A DNA stretch of 64,000 bases from Siphonodentalium dalli (Eukaryota > Mollusca > Scaphopoda > Gadilida > Siphonodentaliidae), in the NCBI GenBank assembly GCA_032622095.1, contig CP136067.1, forward strand, positions 54,599,899 through 54,663,898, in the 5' to 3' direction. The notes below the pieces were generated by a model. That model saw only the letters and a program-made list of their open reading frames with translations. It did not search any database and was not told where the DNA came from. Of the stretch, positions 1 through 12,479 are shown piece after piece; positions within the stretch are counted from its first letter, which is position 1; each line of letters starts with the position of its first letter. A program made the position numbers and the translations under genes.

Positions 1-1215
1 ACATGGAAAAACGCTTGCATCATGTTCCGACAAAACAGCGGACGAGTCTACTTTTGTTTAGCCCACATATCTCTGGTGACTCGGTAATGATTGTTGAATG
101 TACTATGACGGGAACCACGTGGTTCGCAACAGTCGCTAACCAGTTATCCCAATGACGCAATGGAACGTTCTGCTTTTAGTGATGATATAAAGCATGGCGT
201 CACTGGTTCGGGGCTCCGTGCGGGTTAATAATTTGTGTTTAAAATTGGAATTACGAAATGATAGCCGTGTTTGAACGGCACAGAATTCAAATTAGTAACG
301 CATGACTTTTTCTAATTCCAATAGTTGCCTCCATGACCCAATTACCGCTTTGGTGATTTTACAATTTAAAACACCTCTCTTCCCGGTGTCATAATTCCCA
401 CGTGGTCTGCAGACTGTCGCGCGCGCTGTATATGTACAGTCGCGAGCAGAAACAACAAACTGGGCAGCATGCATGGAGTCCCAAACTTCCCCAGTGAACT
501 TATTATCCCATGTTCATTTAATTCATTAAATATTCCATGTCAGTATACCGAATCATATTCTCTCAAATTTAGGCCATTAAAAATAACTATGCTGTCAGGC
601 AATTATCCCCAAAAATTATGGTGAGGGAGGATCAGAGGATGGCTCTTTATATTTATGTAGGTCCTAAGTCTCAAAAACGTACCTCAAAATAACATATTTC
701 AGCGGACAGTTGACCGTACTTTCCCATTGAACAAAACAGGTTTTGAAATGATGAGAGGGGGTGCCTGATAACATAGATATATTGTTAATGGCCTGACCAG
801 TAAACAGTTGCTGGAACAAACAAATACTAGTACATGTAAATAGATAAAAAAAAATATGGTTCAATATAACTAGTAATGTACTACATAGTAGTATTCATAC
901 TATTTCTTGGTTGGGGTGTTATTTGGATATATTTATTTTTGGCAGAAATTCCATACACTGGACATAGGACAAGGTGTAAATTATAATGTCAGATTGACGC
1001 TGAAATTAGTGTATGATAGTTCAAATCATTCACTGTATGATCATACTTGGACATTGAAACGACTATGACATGAAATATCTAAATTCATATTAGTAAATAC
1101 GAAAAATTTATTTGAATGAAATGATAGAGATAATAGTGCACTAGAAATCTCAGTACGAGTGTGACAATACTCAGGGGAAAACCCCGGCGTTATCAACCTG
1201 TACTATTATTCCGCC
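1..1215. other. Non-coding, no gene recognised
   Basis: AT-rich single-copy-looking sequence. The open frames on either strand are short and have no recognisable domain or splice context. Nothing could be supported here beyond ordinary intergenic or intronic DNA. Confidence 0.5.
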
Positions 1216-1221
1216 CTGTAC

Positions 1222-1701
1222 CAGCCCTGGGAATTAAGGAAAATTTTCCTAGGCAATATATTTGCCTAGGTGAAAGAAATCGGCCTAGGCGAAAACAGAT
1301 TTTACCTAAGCAATTTTGCAACAATATTGCCATCTCAAATCAATATGATTCAATAATAACATGAATTGCCCAGAATTGCCTAGTTATTTTGCGGAACTTT
1401 ATTTCCAGGCCATTACTCAACATATATGTACAATTCCACAAATCATCTCCAAAATAAGTGTCCTTATAACGGGTAGCTAGTTAGTGGCCCAGTGCCATGG
1501 AAACCATTGTAGGACAATATATGTAATGAGTTATTTAAGGAAATATTTTGGCTAAAGAGGTTCTATTTCTGATATACACAAATAAATTTTAGTAACCCAA
1601 TGAACTTGTTTTACCTAGGAAATATTATTGCCTAGGCAAACCGATTTTGCCTCTGCTTTTACCTAGGCATTGCCTATTGCCTAGGCTAATTCCCAGGGCT
1701 G
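1222..1701. mobile_element. hAT-like non-autonomous element, 6-bp TSD
   Basis: A 480-bp element with inverted ends CAGCCCTGGGAATTA and TAATTCCCAGGGCTG. It is flanked by a direct duplication CTGTAC at 1216-1221 and 1702-1707. The same host motif uninterrupted (CCGCCCTGTACTATTATT) occurs at about 1732-1749 and serves as an unoccupied-site paralogue. Both ends carry arrays of the palindrome CCTAGG, three on the left and four on the right, with degenerate copies between. There is no coding capacity. CAG termini suggest hAT; classical hAT elements make 8-bp TSDs, so assignment to a variant clade is an inference. Confidence 0.75.
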
Positions 1702-1707
1702 CTGTAC

Positions 1708-3960
1708 TATTATTAATTTTGTCCCCATTTTCCGCCCTGTACTATTATTTGGCACACAAGAGTATAGTCGGTTTGGGAAAAAAAAACCATATTAAAACCG
1801 TGTGTAAAATAAATATTATCACCTCATAAGACGGTTTCAACTTACAATCCAATACTGAGTTAAATACTTCAGCAGACCACTGATTGAAAGAAACCTTTAT
1901 CGGTCGCTCCTGAATCTCCATTGTCTTATTGTATCTTATTGTAACCAATGATGACAGACACATTTTGCATTCCTGTGACAAGTTGCACTTCCGAGCGGGT
2001 CTTCAGCACTGCGGGACATGTTGTTTTTCAGAAACGAACATGTCTCAATCCATCTAGACTAGAGTTGACATGTTAATGTTCCTTGCCAAGAATTCGGACA
2101 AATAATTCTGAGAATAGTTTATCGTTTACTGCCTGGTGATTGTGTTTACAATTTTTCAACCCTTATAACAAACACCTGGAGTGTTATATCTCTCGTTTAA
2201 AATGTGATTTCACTTGGTAAAATAATATTCAATAAAACCATATATCGCAGTGTTATGGTTGTCACCCAAGTTGTGTGACCCAACCCTAGCTTGTGGCATC
2301 GTTTGATTTAGATCCTGCTGTCTTCTATGATAACTACCTGGGTACAGTTCCCACTTTTAATCTCATGGTTAATAACTGATGCATCAATGCCTTTCTGAAT
2401 AAAACTCTCATGCCATCTTTATTATAGTTTGTACAGCTATGCTCTAATTAATTGACCATCCTTAACGTTGACCACCAGTATTACCACGGTACTCGACCAC
2501 GTTTTGCGATCAACCTCAGTCAATTATACCATGGCTGACCACGTTACTATTACCACCTCACGTTACCTTGGCACTTCCATGTGTACATCCTTGAAATATT
2601 GAAACATTCTCCGCGATGTCATTTGCAAGTATACTTTGTTTGCATAAGTATACTTAGATGTTACCAGTACAGGCTATCACATATCATGCGATGAATGCTG
2701 TATGAATGAAACTTGATATTATCAGATACTTAACTTGTTCTGAGTCCTGCAATTTGCGGGTGAGGGCACACCTTTGTGATTGTTATCCATGCTCTGGAAG
2801 TTTGATGAAACTTATAGTTTCCTTGTTTTAGGAACCGCCGACCATCCATCGTGCATTCCTACTTTTATATTGTTTGTATGTTTGGCTATTCATATTAAAC
2901 ACTGAAATTAATCACTAAGTTCGTTCTAATGAACTCACAAATATTATAACATCGCAGAGAACTGTGCTGGTATTGAATTCATTTGTCATTAACAGTGGTT
3001 TATCTTGCACTTTATTAATGTAAAATTACATCAGCCGATGCCTCAAACAACCAGCAACAGTGCAGTTAACCAGCACCCAGCCAATAGGCCATATTATGGA
3101 ATACTTCCACTGATATTATTAGGTACGATTAATCAATTATTGACAACCGATTATCAAAATTAATAATCGTGGCACCTCTAAAATGTATTTTGAGCCCTGC
3201 ACACAACATTAGGTACTGGTGTGGGGGCTACCATTTTGAATCGTGCAGAATGCAGATAGGCGATTGATCAGCATGGTTTTACGAACTTGTGGATGACCAG
3301 CAATCTCAATAACATTAGTGGGAGCTGGGGTTATGGTGGGTGGGGGGGGGGGGGTGTTACCGGAATCATTGCTATTTTAATTTTTAGAATACGATGACGA
3401 TGTACAGCACCCAATCTGGCGATCATCAATTCAATGTTTTCAACTTTATATTTTACAAATTTTTGATGATTCTATTCTTCAAATTGTTGTCAACTCTTCT
3501 GAATGTTCTTGTTTTACGAATTTGCCTATAAAAGTAACAAATTGTGTTAAAATATTTGAGTATACATACCTTTCATATTCAGCTTATATTTTTAATTAAG
3601 CAAAGACTTGTGCCAAGTTGTGGCCAACTGGCCATGTAGTCATTATCTTTGTGAGTAAAACTTACTCTAAGTTACTGAAAGTTTTTATTCTTTGGTATTG
3701 CACTTCCGCTCGATCTTCCAGTAGAATTTGATTTATGTCTCCAAAAATTGTTTAGGTTAGATTTTAAAACATGCATATGCCCAGCGTGTTGCTCATATCG
3801 GTCAGTGTTTCCGCTACTATGATTGACAGCCAGGCTATGGAGCGGCCTCATTGCTCTCCCCAACCATGACCCCTAATTTGCCACAAAACGGACACAAATA
3901 GAGCTCAATCCCCTTTTTCCTCAGGACGGGTGACCACCACCGACACTGATAATTATCAGG
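1708..3960. other. Non-coding stretch upstream of ROPN1L
   Basis: No coding exon recognised. It holds a G run near 3340-3354 and ordinary AT-rich DNA. The untranslated first exon and promoter of the ROPN1L gene may lie here or just downstream, because the first coding exon has a splice acceptor in front of its ATG; no promoter motif could be defended. Confidence 0.4.
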
Positions 3961-4131
3961 TACAGTAATGCTCTAAGTAATCGACTTGTTAACCAATAAC
4001 CACAGTGCTCAGAATTATCTCCCCGAGAGCTTTCCGATGAAAGGCAACAAGCCATATTTCCGACTAAATCCTGAAAAGTTACCCATAATTCTGCTGTGGT
4101 TAAGCAGTCGATTACTTAGAGCATTACTGTA
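3961..4131. mobile_element. Tc1/mariner-like MITE, copy 1
   Basis: Ends are TACAGTAATGCTCTAAGTAA and the inverse AGAGCATTACTGTA, consistent with a TA target-site duplication. Internal inverted arms share sequence (AATCCTGAAAAGTTACCC, AATTCTGCTGTGG) with the longer palindrome at 18772-18988. No coding capacity. The TA site and ACAGT-type ends point to Tc1/mariner; this is inferred from ends only. Confidence 0.7.
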
Positions 4132-4429
4132 GCAAGGAATCATGCACTTGATGCCTGAATAAGCAATGATCAGTAGCACATGCCACGTGGACAGTTGTCT
4201 ACACAGACCTTGGTAACGCATTGTCGGCAAATGTCAAACCAATCAATCTCATCAAAGAGACCACAGTTGAAGTGTCATTGAATATTACATTCACAAAATG
4301 TCAATTGAATACATGTACATTCACAATCAATAGGAGTCACAAGGAAGGTTTTTAGAACAGAAAACTGCGGCCTAGCAATGCCCACGGGTTCAACCAAAAT
4401 TGCTTTGTTTTATTCCAATGAGAGACCTG

Positions 4430-4830
4430 AAAAATGTCCATTCTAGAGTTATCCTTTGTTCTTCTGGAAATAGTGTTTTTTTTGTCCATCCGGTCAGATA
4501 TCTCAGCCATGGTTTATTGGATCTGAATGAAATTTGGCATGGCGGTTTGCCATCTTGACTGCTTTCAAAAGAGGTTCAAATGAGGTTGTTCGCATTTTCC
4601 ATTCTTCAGTTATCCTTCTTTGTTTTTCTAGCAATCTTATTCTGTTTTTTGTCCGCATGCGCAGATACCTCAGCCATTGGTTATCGGATATGATCATCTG
4701 ACTGAAATTGGGTAAGGAGGTTTGTTTGTATTTTCCTTTCCAGAGATATACTTCTTTGTTTATTTTTTTACTTTTAATTTGGTTTCCGTACTGCCCATGT
4801 TTCAAATTGGCACCATGGGGGTATGCTAAC
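4430..4830. repeat. Dispersed repeat with internal duplication
   Basis: Contains two diverged copies of a block with the words ATCTCAGCCATGG, GGATCTGAATGAAAT, CATCTTGACTGCTTTC and TTTTCCATTCTAGAGTTAT. The same block recurs twice at about 16345-16630. Family unknown; no open frame of interest. Confidence 0.6.
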
Positions 4831-5238
4831 ATCTGAGGTGCAATTTTTTTTTTTTTAAATGAATAAATGTATTAACTCGTTTTGGGGCATCGTAATGTGA
4901 CACTGAACGAATGGCTAACATGGTGTCATAAAACAGCAATGGACTGAGAATGGAGTAATGACTATATGTAAGTTTAAACCAGAAGTTATGTCATAACGTT
5001 GCATTGATTCAATGGAGTAAATGGCTATGCTAGTGTGAACTCAATGTGGTGTCATTGTATAGTCATAATGCCATTACGTGATGTGAGAATAAATCAAGGA
5101 CACAATTCACAACCTAATTTACTGAGTAAGCTAGTGACCAGTTCTTACTTACTCATGTATCACTAAGGTGATATATGAATTTCTACTGTAAAACTTAACT
5201 CATATACATGTATTTGATTATACTTTTGCAGTTGAGTC

Positions 5239-5375
5239 ATGCCAGGGAATCCCGATGAGCCGTACTACTGCTCACAGCAGATAACCATCCCATCAGAGTT
5301 GCCAGATATACTCAAGCAGTTCACCAAATCTGCCATCAGAACACAGCCTAAAGATGTATTGGCATGGTCTGCCGC
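5239..5375 (+). CDS. ROPN1L exon 1: start codon and RIIa domain
   Basis: Codes residues 1-45 plus two bases. It starts at the ATG at 5239, the first ATG after a good acceptor ending at 5231, and ends before GTAAGT at 5376. Translation begins MPGNPDEPYY and contains ITIPSELPDILKQFTKSAIR and TQPKDVLAWSA. These are the helix-turn-helix docking motif of the RIIa (DPY-30/RIIa-like) fold that binds amphipathic AKAP helices. The short variable N-terminus before ITIPSELP is as expected for ropporins. Frame, splice site and family match all agree. Confidence 0.92.
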
Positions 5376-5700
5376 GTAAGTCTACAGCTTTACATATACC
5401 GGTATATATACATGTATACAATAACATGGTCTAATACCTTGGCATTCACATTTGTTATGTCTTCGTCTCATTATAAACTTCAGACTCATATAATTCGATG
5501 CAGGAACATGTGCATAATTGCAGTTAACCTTAAGCCATAATCTAGTACTGTATAAGTGTACTATATATATGTTCATTATACTCGCTGAATAACAGTGAAG
5601 GCCAAATAATAGTGACTACCCACACTTTTGAATTATTAATAGTTATTAAATTGTGGAATAATAGGAAAGATAGATTGGTATTCGGCAAATGTGTGTTTAA

Positions 5701-5911
5701 CCCTTCCATGCCTGGAGCTTCCTGAAATTTTGCGAAAACCCTGTGCTAATGCATTCTCTTGTATATGCGATTCTCCCATAGGCATATATATATAAGAGAA
5801 TGCCTTGGCCTAACAATATTTACCTTGACCCTATGGGAGACTTGCATATAAGAGAATACACTGGCACAGGATCTTTAATGCTGCTCCAGCGCAGCTCCAG
5901 TCATGAAAGGG
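5701..5911. mobile_element. piggyBac-like MITE, TTAA-flanked, copy 1
   Basis: Ends are TTAA-CCCTTCCATGCCTGGAGC and GCTCCAGTCATGAAAGGG-ATAA (right TTAA mutated), giving inverted repeats of about 20 bp with CCC/GGG termini next to the target. Internally it has two opposed blocks of GAGAATGC..TGGC. A TTAA target with CCY termini is the piggyBac signature; no transposase is present. Related copies are at about 10531, 12359 and 27749. Confidence 0.7.
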
Positions 5912-5915
5912 ATAA

Positions 5916-8900
5916 TGCATACTATTGTAATGACCATGCAATAAAAATCAAGTAATTACGTGCGCTCACGCAACAGTATGGCGATCAGACAGATTCGTAG
6001 GTACGTACGTTGGTGTCACCCTACTCCGTTTCACTCCATAACGTCACCAAAAACAACGTAAAACCTCGTGGCGTTCTGACATTTTTACTGTGCCGCGTTT
6101 TTGCTATGTTTATTTTATGTGTTTTTTTTCGATTATTTGTTTGACGCCGATATCGCCATTTGTCGGGATTCCCTGTTTCTATATTTAAAACTGGCATTCT
6201 CGTAGTGAGCCTCGATTTCAATTTTTTCTCCCAGGTCAAAATACGTCAAGAGTTATGACAAAAATAGATTGACCTACATTTTCTCCATCAGAACTCTACA
6301 TCAAAGAGTCTATAGACTCCTTCGGGACCTACATAGACTCCTTCATTTGGGTATTTTTACTTATAATTGGGAAGTTTTATCATTTTTGGTTCGTGCGAAG
6401 ACCTCTTTTTATCATGCGGGAAAAGAGAGACATTCAATACGCGATTTCGTATTTCGATGCAATAGGCTGAATAGCCTAACCTTCATCCGAGTTCCGGGTC
6501 AAATACGACGAATGACGTAACACAAAACAAAACGCATTTGTTGACACAAACACCGTTTGAAGAGTTTATTATTACATAAAATGATCGTTATTGATTAATT
6601 ATTGATTAATTATTGATATTTATTGTTGCATATTGGCTGCTATCAATATTTACACAAATGGTATTAATTATTCTTATAATTGCTCCTTTGGTCAACTTTG
6701 ACTATCGGAAAATGAAAATATGCCGCTGAAAAAAATGTAATTGATATTAAAGTCTCATCCTTTCGGCAACATGGAATTGGTTTTAATTACTTAAATGATT
6801 AATATAGTAATTTGCCTTTTATCTGTGATGAAATGAGAAATGGTAATTGTCTTTTTTTTAAATTAAATAAAATAAATTAAGTAAAATACAGTGAAATTAT
6901 TTTTTTAATTATTGTTTATTACATTTTTGCGCACGTTGGCATCTCTCTGAGTGCATTCTAGTTACTTTTTGTGTCTTATTAGAATAAATTAACTTGTCAC
7001 AAAACACCTCTCAATTCTTTTGACTCCAAGTTTTGAGCTACCTTTATTGTACCAGTATAACACTATGTTCCACTTCCTGTAAGATACAATGTCTGTGATA
7101 AACTGATTGATGGTATGATGACTATGGTGTGTAATTGACGGCTTGGAGCCTATGTTCAATCTCATCACTCAGTGAATCGGTTGAACATAAATGTCAATTC
7201 ACCACAATAACTTATATTATCTTACAGTTAGGTACTTTTTCGTCACGTACATGTAGAAATTAGTAGGTGTTTTCTGTTCCGTATCCTGGATGGCAACAAG
7301 CCATATTCTCGATGGCAACAGTGAATGAGCACGAGTTGTGGAGAAATTAGCTTTGTTTCTAAAAACTTGGATTTACATGGGTAATTGGCATAAATTATTT
7401 CTATTCTACAGCATCCAGCATAATATTATACATACATAATTACAGTAATGCATTAGGGCATTACGCGTATATATGTCATTTCAAATCAACTGATATATTT
7501 CCAGTGGCAAAAATGGAAATGTTTTGATTCAATGCGTATGTAAATGGACCTATTTTGACACAGTGAATCATTGATGACATACAAAACACCCCGCAGTGAT
7601 GCACAACAACGTTCATACACGAAATGACATAGTTTCTCTGCCAAGTAGCTTTTATTCAATATTCTGTTGAATGAATTGTAAAGATAAATTGGTTAGGCCA
7701 AAAAAAAAAAAGGTTTTGGTTCACAGACCCCGCCGCTTTGAATAAAAAGGGCCGCATTAGGCCTTTTTATTGCAATGCCTGATGTTATGACAAAAAAACT
7801 TACGAAAAAAAAAATTTGAAGAAAACAAAAATTTTAATTTTTTTAATTTGTTTTTATTTTATCAACATGTCCATAGCAGATATGTGTTGAATATTAGTGT
7901 GCATTGAGCTCTAACATGTAATGTGTTAAAAAGTGATTTGCAGGCTTACAACATGAAGTAGATGACTACAATTTAGAAAATGATTAGCTGATCCTCGTGC
8001 TCTTCTTACAATTAGTCATTGTGAACAACTTACACTAATTGTAACTTTATACTATTGAAAGGAACAGGACTAAATTCAGGATCACATATTAGAATGGGGA
8101 GGTATCAGTTTTTAGACAACAATAACAGTAGTTAATGTCAGGGGCATTGTATATTGTTAGGTAATCCCAGTCATACACTGGTAGTACAATGTCATTTTTA
8201 TATAAGACTAAATGAGTTTATATGCATAACAGTTCCCTCTACCTTTCTGGTTATTACTAGACAGAGGAGGGTATCTTTGTCCATGCTTACTATGCGCAGA
8301 AAAAAATAAAAAATAAAAATAAAACCCTCCCTCCCTCATTGATTTGAAGAAAAAAAATGCCCGAGAACCAAAAAACTTTCTTTTTTTTGGCCTTATCACC
8401 AAGTTGTAGGTTCCCTACATTGATTTTCAAGTCACGCTACCTTCTCTGGGCCGTCTATCAACTCGACCTGCAGACTCGTCAGTAGACTGCCCAGAGAAAG
8501 TAGCCCAACTTGAATACGGATCTCTGAAACCCACATGGTGGTGATAACCTATATATATCACAGCCAGCACTTCAACAGACAGTGTGAAAAATTAAATACT
8601 GTCACAAAAAAATTATTTCTCCAAACATTTCAACAATGATGTATATCTTGTATATTTTACATGTTGATGTTGATGCGGTGATACCAAATATGCACCCCTT
8701 GAAATTTAGAACTGCATGAAATTCTATATTGGCATAGAGCTTATTCTACGGCATTGTCTTTTGCCGAAGCTAATTTCAATCACAGGTATTTGGCCAAAAA
8801 AACAAACAAACAAAAATTCATAAAAATATACAAAGATAAGTATCAAGGCTGATAGTGAAAATAGGTCAAAAATCATCCTCACAAAAGCAAATATTTTGTG

Positions 8901-9763
8901 TGATTTTTGTCATTAAGAATGTCCTTCGTGAAACAACATCTGTTTGACAATAGGGCTATTTAGTTTGATGATTAGAGTATAGATTTTGGTGATTTAGGGG
9001 TTGGATTGTTTGATTTTTTTATTTTTCATTGGACGGACGTTTCGGGTACCAACCAAATAAATTTGATTTATCAACTTTAAATGTTTTTCTATGTTCACTA
9101 ATCTCAAATACGACGGCGAACCAAACTTTTTGGAAAACTATGATTATTTGGTCACATAGTGCTGCAATTACAGATCAATACAAAATAAAATGTTGCTTTT
9201 GTAGAGAAAAATGCTGACCTCTATCAAAAATGAGATAGATACCTTACCGAGATTTTTATTAAATTAAAAAAAAAAAAATTTGTGCCTAATACCTGTGATT
9301 TCAAAGGCTGAAATATGTCATCTCTTCTTCAGTCTTACTACACATCATGCAATTCAACTCTTTAATTACTGAATGAATTCTCCCTTTCAGTTATAAAATT
9401 ATATTTGGAATGGTCCATTCCACATGTGTAGATTGTGTACTCTATAGCGTTGTTTTAAAAGATACTAGAAGAGAAATGCAGAGCAACTCTAAAAAGAGGA
9501 ATATTCAGATAGTTTAACAAGCAGCCTTTTGTTGAACTTGTTAGCTGATTCTTAGAAATGAATCAATGGGAATGAACTACCCATTAAGTATTCAGTTATC
9601 ACATAGTAAAGATAAAGTTAAAAAGACAATATCCTCTATTGTAGAGGTATAGTTGATGATGGAGTTGATATGTTTTATCAGATCAAATATGGACATGAGA
9701 TCTTGAGTGAAAAATTTGAAGCTATACTTTTAAAAACCACAAACATTATATTTATATTTCCAG
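5916..9763. other. Rest of ROPN1L intron 1
   Basis: AT-rich intronic sequence with mononucleotide A and T runs (for example 7700-7711, 7806-7815, 9264-9279). No coding exon was recognised. A fragment near 7442 (TTACAGTAATGCATTAGGGC) resembles the Tc1/mariner-like MITE terminus. Confidence 0.5.
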
Positions 9764-9887
9764 ATATTTTAGAGCTATGTCAAAAGGAGAAACTCCACCA
9801 GTAAAAGAGAGGCTTGAGATGCCAGTTGCTACTCAGAAAACAGATTCTGGTCTCACCCCTGGTCTTCTCAGAGTGCTAAACAAACAG
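9764..9887 (+). CDS. ROPN1L exon 2
   Basis: Codes residues 46-87. The acceptor is TATTTCCAG ending at 9763 and the donor is CAG|GTGTGG at 9888. The first base completes the split Ala codon from exon 1; the exon ends in phase 0. Translation reads YFRAMSKGETPPVKERLE then VATQKTDSGLTPGLLRVLNK. The YFxAxxxGExPPVxER element finishes the RIIa region and is a ropporin hallmark (human: YFEALSRGETPPVRER). The next segment (LTPGLLRVL) matches the LTPELLKIL block of the family. Confidence 0.92.
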
Positions 9888-10530
9888 GTGTGGATGATGT
9901 ATCTTTACTCTGTGTCCAAATTCCCTTACTATGGGAGTCCAGGGCAAATCATTCTGCTAATCTGAATAAGATTACAGGACAATTGAGTATACCTTGGCAG
10001 CCCTCATAATTGGCTTTGGCAATCAGCAATGCCGAAGAAATTTGCTGAAGTAAACTTGGCCATGGCAAATGGTTGCTGTAGCAGATTGCCGAAGCCAAAC
10101 ATAATATGTTTAATATTATAACGATATATTATTTTATGATTTTATTCTGTTTTTGGGTTGAAAATAGAAAGGAAAATATGTTACACATAGGCAGAGTTAG
10201 TGAATTAGAAAGTTTCTTTGAATTAAGTGGTTGAACTATTTAACCTGAAAAATTTTCAGAAGCTCGATGTATGTTTGAATTTAAAAGTCGCATCAAATAC
10301 ATATATATTTTGTCTAGGTTAGTTTGTATTTGATAAATTTGGCATTCTGAGGATAAGTTTGTGGTGTTCCATCTATTGTCGGCAATCCTGATTATCCTAA
10401 AGAGCGTTAAAGCGAGTGATGTAAAATCCTCAAGGATGAAATTAGATTGAGCAAGATAAATACATGCTTATAAACTAACTTAATATGCATCAGAATTACT
10501 CTGAATTTATTGAAATCTATTATCTTTTAA

Positions 10531-10675
10531 ACCTTTCATGACCAGACCTGCGCTGGTGCATCATTAAAGATCCTGTGCCAGTGCATTCTCTTATATATGC
10601 GAGTCTCCCATATTGGGAGCCTCACATATATAATATAATGCACTTGCTTACAAGGTCAAGTTAAATATTGTTATA
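10531..10675. mobile_element. Truncated copy of the TTAA/CCC MITE
   Basis: Preceded by TTAA at 10527-10530. It carries CCTTTCATGACCAG, CTGTGCCAGTGCATTCTC and AGGTCAAGTTAAATATTG, matching the element at 5701-5911 in inverted order. It loses similarity after about 10675, so the other end is missing. Confidence 0.55.
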
Positions 10676-11057
10676 TATCACATGAAACCCCTATAATATC
10701 ATTGAAAACTCCATTACATATTTCCTTATCTGTCACTTGTGCCTATAGCTAATAGACCAAGCGGTAATCACTTTCATTGTATACCTCCGCGCGTGACGTA
10801 ATTTTGATTCCATACCATTCTGTGAATTACTATTGAAAACTGATTATTTGTTTTGATTACAATTATATTATTGAAAAATGTTACCAATAAATAACCCAAT
10901 AGACGTCAAATAAAGACGAAACTAAAAGGGACTATATTTCGGTGCGCGTGTAGCACAGTACTGGCGTATAGTCGTGAAGCGTCTGAGCCAACACAAGACT
11001 TGTATACAGTTTGCGTGTTCTCTACAGAGCTGATGTTGTTAAAAAGGCATAAAGCTT

Positions 11058-12190
11058 CAGGCCTGGAAATCTCAAGGCGGGCTGGCGGGCTGCCCGCCTA
11101 CAGCCCGCCTAGAATTTTCCAAGGCGGGCTTTTTATAGCCCGCCTCGTCTACGATAGGACATTTATTATTTAGTTATTTTATTGTGTTTAATGAGTAAAA
11201 TACTGCATCAAAATCGTAATTATATTGTACAGTGTGGGGACTGTGCGCATGCGTGACTTGACGGTAATGTCAAATGGGAATTATAGCGGAATCAGTAAAT
11301 TCCGGAACGAACTGTTTCGTAAATCTGATCTTTTGATCGATTCTCACACATATTATGAACAAAATAATTGTTTTCTCTTCATAAGATTGAGCTTACACTA
11401 TATTTCACTGGATAAAATGAACACATGTTTGTGGATAGTGAGAACCAAATGTCACTGTCCGAATTAAGTTCAACCTTTCGTTCCGTTTCCGGTTCCTATC
11501 AGGGAAAATTGTATTTAGCTTGCAGCCGTCTTTTATCGCTTCGATTGACAATATTTTAATATAATTAGCTAAATGTATCCACGTATTCTAGTTTACACTG
11601 TTATTCAATTATTAAAGTTCAGAAACTATTATCTATGTCCCCAATTGCAAACGCCCAGTAAATCTATAGCGACTTGACCGCTGCAAGCAGCAGTCTGCGA
11701 TCGGCAAAGTAATACTTTGAGAGAAAAAGCAGTCAATATTCAAGTGCAAATATACTGGATGTAATATTGTTCTTGATTGTGTATTTTATGTTAAATTACA
11801 CTTTCATGGAGAATGCTTTTAATGTGGACAAACTCACCCAATTCCTTTGCATGGGTTGGACACCGACTGACAAATTGTGTTGAGTACAAACACTCTTACA
11901 TTTTGTTTCTGGTTCATATAAATTATCATGACATATAAAACATAGTTAAATATTCACCATAATTACTGTGGGGGATTTTGACATTCACAACTCTGTGGAC
12001 ACTTTGTTTCCACATGAAGAAAATTAATTTAGATGGAGTTATACAACATCAAAAATAGACAAACTAACGGCAGTAGTAACTCAGATAAAATAAATCATAA
12101 CTTTAAAAGTTGAGGAGGGCTATAGCCCTCCTAGGCATATCTAGGAGGGCTATTAATAGCCCTCCTGGATTTTCTAGATCGCCAGCCCTG
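11058..12190. mobile_element. hAT-like element with 6-bp TSD AAGCTT
   Basis: A 1133-bp element flanked by AAGCTT at 11052-11057 and 12191-12196. Ends are CAGGCCTGGAAATC and, inverted, CAGGGCTGGCGATC. They resemble the 480-bp element at 1222-1701 (CAGCCCTGGGAATTA), also with a 6-bp TSD. The left end carries several copies of GGCGGGCT or its complement forming hairpins. The right end carries the equivalent array but with GGAGGGCT/AGCCCTCC. The interior has no recognisable transposase, so this is a non-autonomous element. Confidence 0.75.
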
Positions 12191-12237
12191 AAGCTTTAGT
12201 TTTTTTCATGTGATATACAAGATCTTTAACTCGTTAA

Positions 12238-12350
12238 GTTGGGATATAAGATTTTATGAAACTCGTTTCATAAGTTTGATTCACAACTCGTCTACGACTC
12301 GTTGTGAATCAAATTTATCAAACTCGTTTCATAAAATCTTATATCCCAAC
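12238..12350. repeat. Near-perfect 113-bp palindrome
   Basis: Two ~50-base arms, GTTGGGATATAAGATTTTAT... and its inverse ending ATCTTATATCCCAAC, surround a short centre (TCGTCTACGACTC). Arm identity is about 90%. Probably a foldback/MITE copy sitting between the AAGCTT element and the TTAA MITE; no clear target-site duplication could be fixed. Confidence 0.75.
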
Positions 12351-12358
12351 ATAACTCA

Positions 12359-12471
12359 TTGGAGATCATCTATATATGCGAGGCTCCCTATGGGAAACTC
12401 TTATGATATATAAGATAATGCATTGGCACATGGTTTTCGCAAAATGTCAGGAAGCTCCAGTCATGAAAGGG
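12359..12471. mobile_element. piggyBac-like MITE, partial copy
   Basis: Right end GCTCCAGTCATGAAAGGG is followed by intact TTAA at 12472-12475. The interior has TATATATGCGAGGCTCCCTATG and GCATTGGCACA as in the other copies. The left end is lost, abutting the palindrome at 12238-12350. Confidence 0.6.
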
Positions 12472-12479
12472 TTAATGTT

